Assembly (NCBI GenBank): GCA_021823875.1
Contig: JAKAMD010000039.1
Location: 1-15,286 of the forward strand
Direction of reading: 5' to 3'
Length of the DNA: 15,286 bases
Origin: Pseudomonadota bacterium
Lineage (GTDB): Bacteria; Pseudomonadota; Alphaproteobacteria; Rhizobiales; Xanthobacteraceae
The translations under genes and the position numbers were made by a program. The notes under the pieces are model-generated. The model made no database searches. It had not been told where the DNA came from and worked only from the letters and a program-made list of their open reading frames with translations. How positions within the stretch are numbered: position 1 is the first letter of the stretch; every line of letters starts with the position of its first letter. Of this stretch, positions 1 through 6,772 are shown piece after piece.

Positions 1-898
1 CGCCGGCCGAGGAGATGGTCAGCGCAGAGCGCGGCACCTGCACCGCCGGCACCGGATTGAGCATGAGCACCACCTCGGAAGTAATGCCGTCGGGGATCTT
101 GCCGCCCGGATTGCGGATTTCAACCTCGACGCGATAGGTACGCGTGACTGCACTCGCCACGCTCGACACGTAGCGCACCCGGCCCTGCACGGTCTGGCCG
201 GTGATCAGCCGTACTTCGGCATGTTCGCCGGCTTTGATGCCAGCGAGCTTGCGCTCGGACACTTCCACCACCGCCAGCATGGGATCGAGCGACACCAGCG
301 TCGCGATCTCCTTACCGGCCATGGAAAAGGCGGCACCGCCGATCTCCGCCGGGACATCAGTAATGACACCGGCCCAGGGCGCGCGCACGATGCCGCGGTC
401 ACGCTCGGCTTTGGCCGTCGCAAGCGCGGCTTGCGCCGCCTTGTATTGGGCTTCCAGATTGACCAGGTCGAGCCGCGGCAGGCTGCCCTTCTCGATCAGC
501 GTGCGCTTAGCCTCGAGCTCGGTCTTGCGCTGATCGACCAAGGCTTGTGCCTGCACCACCTGCGCCTCGCGCGCTTCATCGGACAGCACGGCGACGATTT
601 CGCCCTTTTCGACATGCTGGCCGCGCTTGACCCGCAACTGGGTGAGCACGCCACCGGCGCGCGCGGTGATGTTGACCTTGTGGTCGGCCTCGGTGCGGCC
701 GGACAGGATCAGCGTCGGGCTGTGCTCGACCACGCGCGCGGTAATGACGGAGACACGGAACAGCGGCTGCGTCTTGGCTTGCGAGGGACGGATCGCGGCC
801 TGGCCTTCGGCGCTGTCGCGCGGCAGCAAATGACCGGACGCGATCCAGACTGCGGCAGCGGCCACCAAGCCGACGGCGGTGATGCGGCTCGCCTTCAT
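1..898 (-). CDS. RND efflux periplasmic adaptor (membrane fusion protein), C-terminus cut off by window edge
   Basis: Periplasmic adaptor that would bridge an inner-membrane RND pump to an outer-membrane channel. The 299 codons visible start with a hydrophobic signal/anchor (residues about 5-21). A lipoyl/barrel-sandwich half follows (about 76-105, with ARAGGVLTQLRVKRGQHVEKG), then an Ala/Glu/Lys-rich alpha-hairpin predicted as coiled coil (about 106-168). The second lipoyl half begins IVRAPWAGVI (170-179), and a beta-barrel part runs from about 205 on. This order is the HlyD/AcrA family pattern. The ATG overlaps the stop of the upstream TetR gene as ATGA, so the two are translated as one operon. 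The pump gene is expected further left, outside the window. Family assignment is firm; the exported substrate is unknown. Roughly the last 60-100 residues are missing. Confidence 0.92.
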   Translation of the reverse strand, partial: MKASRITAVGLVAAAAVWIASGHLLPRDSAEGQAAIRPSQAKTQPLFRVSVITARVVEHSPTLILSGRTEADHKVNITARAGGVLTQLRVKRGQHVEKGEIVAVLSDEAREAQVVQAQALVDQRKTELEAKRTLIEKGSLPRLDLVNLEAQYKAAQAALATAKAERDRGIVRAPWAGVITDVPAEIGGAAFSMAGKEIATLVSLDPMLAVVEVSERKLAGIKAGEHAEVRLITGQTVQGRVRYVSSVASAVTRTYRVEVEIRNPGGKIPDGITSEVVLMLNPVPAVQVPRSALTISSAG

Positions 899-1524
899 TC
901 TGCACTCTCCCCGTTCTTGGCGGCGCGCTCCTCCGGCTTCGCCAGCAGGCAATGCACCATCTTCAGGATCATCGGCAGCACGCGTTCAGCATCGAAATTG
1001 TTCTCGACCGCGCGACGCCAGGACATACCGTCGCCCAGCACCATGAGCACCATGGCAGCGGCGTCGACGTCGAGATCGGCGCGTATCTCGCCGCGCTCGA
1101 CCGCGCTGCGCAGCATCGCCGCGATACGGTCTTTGATGTCGTTTTCAATTTCTTGATAAAGCCGCGCGATGTCGACATTGCGCCGGCTCTCGGCCATGAT
1201 CTCGGCACACAAACCGATTTCTGCGTCACTGCGATCGACAAGATGGTGGCGCCCGAGTTCGGCCAGGCCGGTGAAGAAGTCCGGCGCTTCGCTCACGCGG
1301 GCAAAGCTGGCGACGGCTTCCGCGCGGTTGCGCTCGGAAATGCCGGCGATCAGCGCCTCCTTCGAGGGGAAATACCGATAGAGATTGCCCGGGCTCATCC
1401 CGGCCTCGGCGCAGATCTCATGCATCGAGGCCTGATGGAAACCGAAACGGGCGAAACAACGTTCCGCCGCCTCGAGAATTTCTGTGCGCCGGTCGGACTG
1501 AAGCTGAGCGTTGGCTCGCCGCAT
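895..1524 (-). CDS. TetR/AcrR-family transcriptional repressor of the adjacent efflux operon
   Basis: A 209-residue protein, typical TetR length. The N-terminal helix-turn-helix domain covers about residues 12-58 (ILEAAERCFARFGFHQASMH, then EICAEAGMSPGNLYRYFPSK), with the family hallmark GNLYRYFPSKEAL. The rest is an all-helical ligand-binding and dimerisation domain. The start at 1524 is supported by an AAGGGG ribosome-binding site 7 nt upstream. It is the first gene of a two-gene (or longer) operon with the efflux adaptor, overlapping it by 4 bp. The palindrome over its own -10 box suggests autorepression, so it probably senses a toxic compound exported by the pump. The ligand cannot be read from sequence. 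Confidence 0.93.
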   Translation of the reverse strand: MRRANAQLQSDRRTEILEAAERCFARFGFHQASMHEICAEAGMSPGNLYRYFPSKEALIAGISERNRAEAVASFARVSEAPDFFTGLAELGRHHLVDRSDAEIGLCAEIMAESRRNVDIARLYQEIENDIKDRIAAMLRSAVERGEIRADLDVDAAAMVLMVLGDGMSWRRAVENNFDAERVLPMILKMVHCLLAKPEERAAKNGESAE

Positions 1525-1578
1525 GTCGTCGCCCCTTATCCCTATATTTCCAAAGGGTTACTGCACTGCATGATAATG

Positions 1579-1596
1579 AGAATGAATGTTCATTCT
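1579..1596. promoter_or_regulatory. Palindromic TetR-type operator
   Basis: AGAATGAA-TG-TTCATTCT: two perfect 8-bp inverted arms around a 2-bp centre, the size and symmetry usual for TetR-family operators. It covers the -10 box and predicted start site of the promoter reading into the TetR gene, so bound repressor would block RNA polymerase. Binding by the adjacent TetR protein is inference from position. Confidence 0.72.
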
Positions 1597-1620
1597 AAAG
1601 ATCGCCGGATGAAGTGTCAA
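1592..1620 (-). promoter_or_regulatory. Sigma-70 promoter of the TetR/efflux operon
   Basis: Read on the minus strand there is a perfect -35 TTGACA (plus-strand 1615-1620), a 17-nt spacer, and a -10 TAGAAT (1592-1597, five of six consensus bases). It lies about 70 nt upstream of the TetR start. The -10 sits inside the palindromic operator at 1579-1596. This is the best promoter match in the window. The assignment is from sequence only; the transcription start would fall near 1585. Confidence 0.75.
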
Positions 1621-2108
1621 CAGCTGGGAAGCGAAGGGGCAATTGACCTGCTTTTATTCGCCCGCTCGCACGGCTTTCCTGTGCCTCAGCGCAGCAACCG
1701 GCGGCCAAGGTAGCCCCGGTGATCGACGCGGCCTGACGGCTTTCCCGCCGAAACCGGCCGCGCATGCACATGTGCTTTGTTGCCCAGTTCCCGCGAAGAA
1801 GTGGGTGCCTTCCTCGCTGAGCATGGTTCAAGCGCTGCGAACAGAGTCATGGGGCGGAATGACATAATCCTGCCACGCCGCCCACGCGCACGAGCACGAG
1901 CACGAGCACAGCGCACTTGCTGGGAGTCAGTCTTCCAAAGCCGCTCGCAACCGAAATGATTTCATCATGCGCACAAACCGCACGCCACCGGCCGAGACAG
2001 TTGCGGCGGGGCAAAATAGCGGGCAGCATTATGCCTGTCCGCTGGCGGCAACGATTTGGCGGACACACCGAATGAAAAACGAAAGAAAGATTCGGGAGGA
2101 ACAAGGCC
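1621..2108. other. Intergenic region with no convincing gene
   Basis: Nearly 490 bases between the divergent efflux promoter and the TctC-type receptor unit. Open frames here lack ribosome-binding sites and recognisable protein sequence. Visible structure is limited to a short GCACGA hexamer repeat at 1888-1909 and a small palindrome GAAATGATTTC at 1953-1963. The promoter for the receptor gene should lie in the right half, but I cannot point to confident -35/-10 boxes. Confidence 0.5.
1888..1909. repeat. Short tandem repeat, GCACGA about 3.7 copies
   Basis: Hexamer GCACGA is repeated head to tail in non-coding DNA. It is a small simple-sequence tract that could vary in copy number; no function is evident. 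Confidence 0.8.
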
Positions 2109-2216
2109 ATGCACTATTCCAGGACAATTGCATCATCCCTATTCGCATCGGCATTGTTGGTGGCAGCGGTAGCGCCAGGATCCAATGAAGGTGCGAGCCG
2201 GAAAGCGGGGGCTTAA
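2109..2216 (+). CDS. Possible 35-residue signal-peptide-like mini protein
   Basis: The ATG at 2109 is preceded by a strong Shine-Dalgarno (GGGAGGA, 2095-2101) at normal spacing. The product starts MHYSRTIASSLFASALLVAA and ends with a short charged tail before TAA. Its basic N-terminus, hydrophobic core and small residues (VAAVAPG) look like a secretion signal with almost nothing behind it. It ends 35 nt before the TctC-type receptor start. It could be a leader peptide, a tiny exported or membrane peptide, or the surviving signal sequence of a deleted periplasmic protein, which would fit the decay of the permease gene downstream. I do not recognise a family. Confidence 0.4.
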   Translation: MHYSRTIASSLFASALLVAAVAPGSNEGASRKAGA

Positions 2217-2251
2217 CAAACGAAAGAAGCAAAATAGAAGGAGGAGGGCTC

Positions 2252-3244
2252 ATGGTTAGGATCCAAACATGGTTGGTTGCGGCAGCCGCCATCGTTCTCG
2301 GGGCGCTTCCGGCGATGGCGCAAGATTATCCAACGCGTACCATCAAAATGGTGGTGCCGTTTCCGCCGGGCGGCCCGAGCGACGTCGTCGCCCGCATCGT
2401 GGCTGACGGCATGAGCCGGGCTCTCGGAGAGAGCGTCATTATCGAAAATGTCAGCGGCGCCGGCGGGACGATCGGCACCGAGCGCGTCGCGGAAGCCTCG
2501 CCCGACGGCTATACGTTGCTCGGCGCCGGAATGGGCTCGCACGTCGCGGCACCCGCGCTGTTCGCACACTTGAAATACGATTCGACCAAGGATTTCGAGC
2601 CGATCGGGCTCGCTTCGAATTCACCGGTCGCTGTCGTCGCAAGAAAGGGCATACCGGCCAAAAATCTTCAAGAATTTATCGCCTGGGCGAAGAAAGGCGG
2701 TGATAAGCTACGCCAAGGCCACGGCGGCATCGGCTCTGCCTCGCACATGGCGTGCCTGCTGTTCAACGCGGAGGCGGGGCTTCACCCGATTTCTGTCGCC
2801 TTTCGCGGCACCGGCCCGGCGTTAAACGATCTCATCGGCGGCCACATCGATTATTTCTGCGAGCAGGTGCTCAGCATTGCACCGGCAGTGAAGGGCGGCT
2901 CGATCAAGGCATTCGTTGTTTCCGGCAATGCACGCTCGACAGCGTTGCCGAATGTACCGTCGGCCAAGGAGGCCGGATTCCCGAACTACCAGCTCAGCAT
3001 TTGGAGCGCGATCTTCGCGCCTAAGGGCACGCCGAAGCCGATTGTCGACAAATTGAGCGCCGCATTGGACAAAGCCTTGGACGATCCCGCGGTGGTCAAA
3101 CGTCTAACCGGCCTGGGCGGCACAGTGCCGAGCAAAGCCGAGCGCGGACCAGCGCATCTCGAGACGGTGCTCAAGGCCGACATCGCCCGCTGGAACCCGA
3201 TTTTGAAACAAGCGATGACAATGTCGAAAAAAGCCGCAAAGTAA
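2252..3244 (+). CDS. Tripartite tricarboxylate transporter substrate-binding protein (TctC/Bug family)
   Basis: A 330-residue periplasmic receptor of the TTT transporter class. There is a Sec signal peptide at residues 1-23 (cleavage likely AMA/QDYP), then the Bug hallmarks: VVPFPPGGPSDVVAR (34-48), ENVSGAGGTIGT (65-76) and DGYTLL (85-90). The loop around the PPGG and GAGG motifs normally clamps the carboxylate of the ligand. The start at 2252 is fixed by a GGAGGAGG ribosome-binding site just upstream. Bug proteins deliver small carboxylates or related molecules to a TctA/TctB permease. Here only a broken TctA remnant follows, so the receptor is either orphaned or works with a permease elsewhere. 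Ligand unknown. Confidence 0.93.
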   Translation: MVRIQTWLVAAAAIVLGALPAMAQDYPTRTIKMVVPFPPGGPSDVVARIVADGMSRALGESVIIENVSGAGGTIGTERVAEASPDGYTLLGAGMGSHVAAPALFAHLKYDSTKDFEPIGLASNSPVAVVARKGIPAKNLQEFIAWAKKGGDKLRQGHGGIGSASHMACLLFNAEAGLHPISVAFRGTGPALNDLIGGHIDYFCEQVLSIAPAVKGGSIKAFVVSGNARSTALPNVPSAKEAGFPNYQLSIWSAIFAPKGTPKPIVDKLSAALDKALDDPAVVKRLTGLGGTVPSKAERGPAHLETVLKADIARWNPILKQAMTMSKKAAK

Positions 3245-3329
3245 ATCTGCGCGAAGACGGATGGCGGGCTGGGTCTTGCGGGGTCGATCGCCTGCACGGG
3301 CCGCGCGGGCGGACGGCCCATCAACGAAA

Positions 3330-3663
3330 CGAGGTCTACGCCAACGCTGCTTCATCCCGGCACCGGCGAACGTGCGATGCATACCCGCGCGCTGGCGCAG
3401 GCCGGCGCCGTCTCCGCCATCCTGGCCTGTCGACCATTTGCGGGCTGGCCGAGCGCTCGCGGGTGCGCGGACTGATCGGCGGACTGATCGGGTTGATGGT
3501 GATGAGCATCGGCCAGGACCCGATCGACGGCGTTCCCCGCCTCACTTTCGGCGGCACACTCTGCTGCCGGGCGTTGATTTGCTGGTGGCGATGATCGGCC
3601 TGTTCGCGGTGCCGCAGGCGATCACGTCGTTGGCAATCTGCGCGTCAAGACTCGCACACAGGC
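3330..3663 (+). pseudogene. Decayed remnant of TctA-type permease gene of a tripartite tricarboxylate transporter
   Basis: Pieces of TctA can be read in order but in shifting frames. TLLHPGTGER...HTRALAQAGA (about 3346-3410) resembles the conserved NIPGTG...DGYPMARxGxAG segment. PGLSTICGLAERSR and then MSIGQDPIDGVPRLTFGG (about 3421-3555) matches the GLSTIxxL...GxDPxTGxxRFTFG segment. After a one-base shift, LLPGVDLLVAMIGLFAV (3561-3611) matches LLDGIxFVPVAIGLFAI. The first-to-second junction appears to lack about 40 residues, and the second frame meets TGA at 3592. An intact TctA has about 500 residues with many membrane helices; most of it, and TctB, are absent. The remnant directly follows the TctC-type receptor on the same strand, as in functional operons. 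Edges are approximate. Confidence 0.75.
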
Positions 3664-3718
3664 GGGCGAACAGAAGGCGTGAGCGAGCTCTAACGTCCGT
3701 GCTGCAACGGAATGCGCG

Positions 3719-4561
3719 CTACATTTCGACCGGGTAGCCGACGATGCTGCCCCATTCGGTCCACGAACCGTCGTAGATCTTGATGTTGCCGTGGCCGAGG
3801 ATATGGCCCATGGCGATCCAGCCAATGGTGGCGCGATGGCTGAGCCGGCAATAGACGACCACGTCGTCGACCTTGTCCGGCGCGATGCCGGACGCCGCCA
3901 GCACGCGGCGAAGCTGCTCCGGCGACTTGAAGGTGTCGTCTTCGTTCAGCAGCTCCTTGAAATAGAGGTGAAGCGCGCCCGGGATGCGGCCTGTTCGCTG
4001 CGCGCCGTGGTCGACCGGGAACGTGTATTCGGAAACGCGTTCGCCCTTGTATTCCTCCGGCGAGCGGACATCGAGCAGCAGCCGCTTCGGGTTTTTCAGG
4101 TTGTCGCGCACATTGCGGCGGCCGACCCGCATTGAGCCGTCGCCCATCGGCACCGGATAATCCACGGCGGGAAAACGCGGCACCGTGCGCGACAGCGGCC
4201 GGCCCTCGATCACCCATTTGCGGCGCGCACCGTCGAGCAGGCGCAGGTTCTTGTGCCCGGCCATGGTGAAGGACCAGAAGGCATAGCTGCCGTATTGCAC
4301 GGGATCGCCGTACAACACCACGGTCGATTGCGGGCCGATGCCCATGCTGCCGAACAGCTTCGCCATCGCCTCCGGCGTGACGAAATCGCGGTCGGTCTCG
4401 TGCCAGCACGCTCCCTTCCAGTACAGCCACATGGCGCCCGGAATATGCCCCTCGTTGTAGATCTTGTCATCGTCGAGATTGCAGACCTCGATGATGCGCA
4501 GATCGGGGTCGCCGAGATGCTGTTCGAGCCATTCAGTGGAAACGAGGGGCGAAGACATCAT
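3719..4561 (-). CDS. Two-domain rhodanese-family sulfurtransferase
   Basis: A 280-residue tandem rhodanese protein, the usual length of thiosulfate/3-mercaptopyruvate sulfurtransferases. The N-terminal domain (about 4-125) is inactive-type, with Asp86 in the loop YGDPVQYGSYAFW instead of cysteine. The C-terminal domain (about 155-280) carries the catalytic Cys238 in VVVYCRLSHRA, followed by the family signature GHGNIKIYDGSWTEWG. These enzymes move a sulfane sulfur onto the active cysteine and then to a thiophilic acceptor such as cyanide or a thiol. The loop reads CRLSHR where relatives have a glycine (for example CRIGER), so donor preference may differ. The gene follows the alcohol dehydrogenase gene by 48 nt on the same strand, suggesting cotranscription. 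No signal peptide; cytoplasmic. Confidence 0.93.
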   Translation of the reverse strand: MMSSPLVSTEWLEQHLGDPDLRIIEVCNLDDDKIYNEGHIPGAMWLYWKGACWHETDRDFVTPEAMAKLFGSMGIGPQSTVVLYGDPVQYGSYAFWSFTMAGHKNLRLLDGARRKWVIEGRPLSRTVPRFPAVDYPVPMGDGSMRVGRRNVRDNLKNPKRLLLDVRSPEEYKGERVSEYTFPVDHGAQRTGRIPGALHLYFKELLNEDDTFKSPEQLRRVLAASGIAPDKVDDVVVYCRLSHRATIGWIAMGHILGHGNIKIYDGSWTEWGSIVGYPVEM

Positions 4562-4579
4562 TGCACCTACTTTTATTCA

Positions 4580-4595
4580 AGCGCAGCCATGCGCT
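4580..4595 (-). promoter_or_regulatory. Small intercistronic hairpin between dehydrogenase and sulfurtransferase genes
   Basis: AGCGCA-TGGC-TGCGCT on the minus strand gives a perfect 6-bp stem with a 4-nt loop in the 48-nt gap. It lies about 19 nt before the sulfurtransferase start and is followed by TGAATAAAAG. No U-tract is present, so it is not a clear terminator; it may tune mRNA stability or translation. Confidence 0.3.
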
Positions 4596-4609
4596 GAGCT
4601 TTCTATACC

Positions 4610-5740
4610 CTAAGCGTCGCGCATCTTCACCACGACCTTGATAGCGCCATCGATGCGGTCGCGGCTGTATTTGAAGGCCGTCGGCACGTCGTCCATCTTG
4701 AAGGTGTGGGTATGGATGAGCTTGGCGTCGAACCGCCGCTGCGCGAACAGCGCCGACGCGCGATGGGTGGCGCTGCGGCCCTCGCCACGAATACCGAAGA
4801 CCGCGATATGATTGCGTACCAGCTTGGCGACGTCCACCGATACCGGCTGGTTCGCGAAGCCGATCATGCAAATACGCCCGCCACGCATCACCATGTCCAT
4901 GCCGTCGTTTAGCCCGTTGGGGTTGCCCGAGCATTCCATCACGTAATGAACGCCCTTGCCGCCGGTGATGCGTTTGACCGCCTCGACTGGATTTTCCGAA
5001 TTGATGTTGACGACGTGATCGGCACCGAGTTGCCGGCCCAGGTTCAGGCGCGAGTCGCGCGTGCCGGTGAGAATGACCGGCTGCGCGCCGAGCGCCTTGC
5101 CGACCGCTACCCCCATCAGCCCGATCGCGCCGGGCCCGGTGATGCAAAGACTCTGCCCGGCGATCAGGCCGCCGAGTGTGTCGAGCGCGTACATGGCGGT
5201 GCCGGCGGTCACGATCAGCGTGGCTTCCTCGTCGCCGACGTTGTCCGGCACGTGTACCAGCGTGTTGACGTTATTGACCGCGTAGTCGGCGAAGCCGCCG
5301 TCGGTGGTGAAGCCGTTGGCGCGATGGCCCTTGTTGTGCGCGCCGTAATTCATCCCGTAGTTGAGACAAGACGTGTACATGCCGGCGCGGCAGCGCTCGC
5401 AGCGGCCGCAACCGAAATGTACTTCCACCGCGACACGATCGCCGATCGCGAATTCATCGACCCCGGGCCCGAGCTTGACCACCCGGCCCATGTATTCGTG
5501 ACCGGGCGTGAAATTCTTGTTGAACGGCAGCCCTCCCTCGATCAATGCCGGCGGCCCGCGCGTGATGATCCGGATATCGCCGTCGCAGAAAGCGATGGCG
5601 TCGATGCGCACCAGCACCTCGGCCGGCCCCGGCTGCGGAACGAGTTTCTCGGTCAACCTGAGATCACCGGGATCGTCGAGCACCCAGGCGCGCATGGTTT
5701 CCGGGATTACGAAACTGCCGCCTTGAACCGCCGCACTCAT
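4610..5740 (-). CDS. Zinc-dependent medium-chain alcohol dehydrogenase (MDR superfamily)
   Basis: A 376-residue NAD(P)-dependent oxidoreductase. Catalytic zinc ligands are Cys52 (AFCDGD) and His81-Glu82 (TPGHEYMG). A four-cysteine structural zinc lobe lies at Cys111, 114, 117 and 125 (FGCGRCERCRAGMYTSC). The Rossmann dinucleotide motif is GPGAIG (202-207). The fold is that of the threonine/sorbitol/alcohol dehydrogenases, oxidising a secondary or polyol alcohol or reducing the ketone. The frame is open much further upstream, but the start at 5740 is chosen because AAGAGGA lies 5 nt before it and the upstream residues are not MDR-like. It heads a likely two-gene unit with the sulfurtransferase. 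The substrate cannot be deduced. Confidence 0.94.
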   Translation of the reverse strand: MSAAVQGGSFVIPETMRAWVLDDPGDLRLTEKLVPQPGPAEVLVRIDAIAFCDGDIRIITRGPPALIEGGLPFNKNFTPGHEYMGRVVKLGPGVDEFAIGDRVAVEVHFGCGRCERCRAGMYTSCLNYGMNYGAHNKGHRANGFTTDGGFADYAVNNVNTLVHVPDNVGDEEATLIVTAGTAMYALDTLGGLIAGQSLCITGPGAIGLMGVAVGKALGAQPVILTGTRDSRLNLGRQLGADHVVNINSENPVEAVKRITGGKGVHYVMECSGNPNGLNDGMDMVMRGGRICMIGFANQPVSVDVAKLVRNHIAVFGIRGEGRSATHRASALFAQRRFDAKLIHTHTFKMDDVPTAFKYSRDRIDGAIKVVVKMRDA

Positions 5741-6232
5741 GGTTGTCCTCTTCGAGTGGTGCAGACCTGCGTGTGCCGATGCGCCGTAACGTCGCAGCAA
5801 ACAGCCATTCGAATTTTTACAGTCAGAAAAAACTGCGCAAGGTGGGGGAAAGAAAGACCCACGAGCTGCCTGCCTTCCGGCGTGCCCACGCATCTTGCCA
5901 TGCCAAGCTAAGCCCGCCGACGGCCTGTCGACGCAGGCACGGCCTCGGTCACGCGTTCTTATTCGTTGATGGATGTTCTTGTACGCTGCTTGTCGTTTAC
6001 GCCCCGGCATTGCGGATCGAGCTGTGCCCTATCCATTCGAAATAAGCCTACCACTTGCCGGACGCGGCGCAACTGGTCTGCGCCTCTCGATGCCACTGCT
6101 TTCGCAGGAGGAAAATACCGGCAGCGGTCCCCGCGAGGAAATGCCTATGCCGACGACGCTTTTTGCTTACACGGCCTGCAACGAGCCATTATGATTTGCG
6201 GCCAACCTCGCTGAAGGGGAAGCCGGATCACA
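5741..6232. other. Divergent intergenic region with no convincing gene
   Basis: About 490 bases between the divergent dehydrogenase and DUF336 genes; it must hold both promoters. An AT-richer patch at 5806-5834 is the likeliest site for the minus-strand promoter, though only weak boxes are visible (TTGCGC and AAAATT at 17-nt spacing). A consensus-like AGGAGG at 6107-6112 is not followed by a start codon at usable distance. No RNA gene or repeat was recognised. Confidence 0.5.
5746..5752 (-). promoter_or_regulatory. Ribosome-binding site that fixes the alcohol dehydrogenase start
   Basis: AAGAGGA on the minus strand, 5 nt upstream of the ATG at 5740. It supports this start over the in-frame upstream ATG at 6010, which would add about 90 residues unlike any MDR enzyme. 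Confidence 0.75.
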
Positions 6233-6772
6233 ATGTATGTTGCGAACAGTAAGCGCCTGACCACGGAAGGCGCCAGAAAAATGATGGCGACCGCCATCGA
6301 AAAAGCCAAGGAAGCCGGCATCGCTGTGTCGATCGCCATTACCGATGCGGGCGGACACCTTATCCTGTTCGAGCGCATGGAAGGCGGACGCTTTCATTCC
6401 GTCCATTCGTCCACGACCAAGGCGGTTTGCGCCGCGTCCAACAAACGACCGACTTCCTCGCGCGGCGCGGTGGCGCAGGAACTGGACGTCGCCCATGCGA
6501 TCGGGCTGGCGCTCGCGGCGGGTCCGGAACGCTGGACCGCGATGGAAGGCGGCTGTCCCGTCATTTCGGACGGCGAGTGCATCGGCGGCATTGGCATCGC
6601 CGGCGGCGACTGGCAGACCGACGAACGCATCGCACAACAGGCCGTCGAATCGATCGGCGCGACCTGGCGCATCGACCCCGCTAACGGGCGGCGAACGAAA
6701 CAAAACAATCAACCGCCGCATCATCGGCACTCCGGGAGAAAATCGGCATGGCTGTTGAGCCGCTTCGTGTAG
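6233..6772 (+). CDS. GlcG/HbpS-type (DUF336) heme-binding-family protein
   Basis: The core (residues about 1-145) is the DUF336 fold shared by GlcG, HbpS and the PduO C-terminal domain: SIAITDAGGHLILFERM (33-49) and GGCPVISDGECIGGIGIAGG (106-125), followed by TDERIAQQAVESIGA. Members bind heme or corrinoids or assist catabolic enzymes, and many sit in catabolic operons without known function. Relatives usually end near residue 140-150. Here about 30 extra polar residues run on and overlap the next gene by 25 bp, so the tail is probably read-through of a lost stop or a recent shift. The start at 6233 has only a distant AAGGGGA (about 12 nt). Likely cotranscribed with the oxidoreductase. Confidence 0.85.
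   Translation: MYVANSKRLTTEGARKMMATAIEKAKEAGIAVSIAITDAGGHLILFERMEGGRFHSVHSSTTKAVCAASNKRPTSSRGAVAQELDVAHAIGLALAAGPERWTAMEGGCPVISDGECIGGIGIAGGDWQTDERIAQQAVESIGATWRIDPANGRRTKQNNQPPHHRHSGRKSAWLLSRFV

Noticed and set aside
5741..6010. Upstream ATG at 6010 extending the alcohol dehydrogenase to 466 residues
   Set aside because: The extra 90 residues are unlike MDR enzymes, and a good ribosome-binding site sits directly before the internal ATG at 5740.
6107..6190. Small gene after the AGGAGG at 6107 or the ATG at 6140 (17 codons)
   Set aside because: The strong AGGAGG has no start codon at useful spacing, and the later short frame has no protein-like features.
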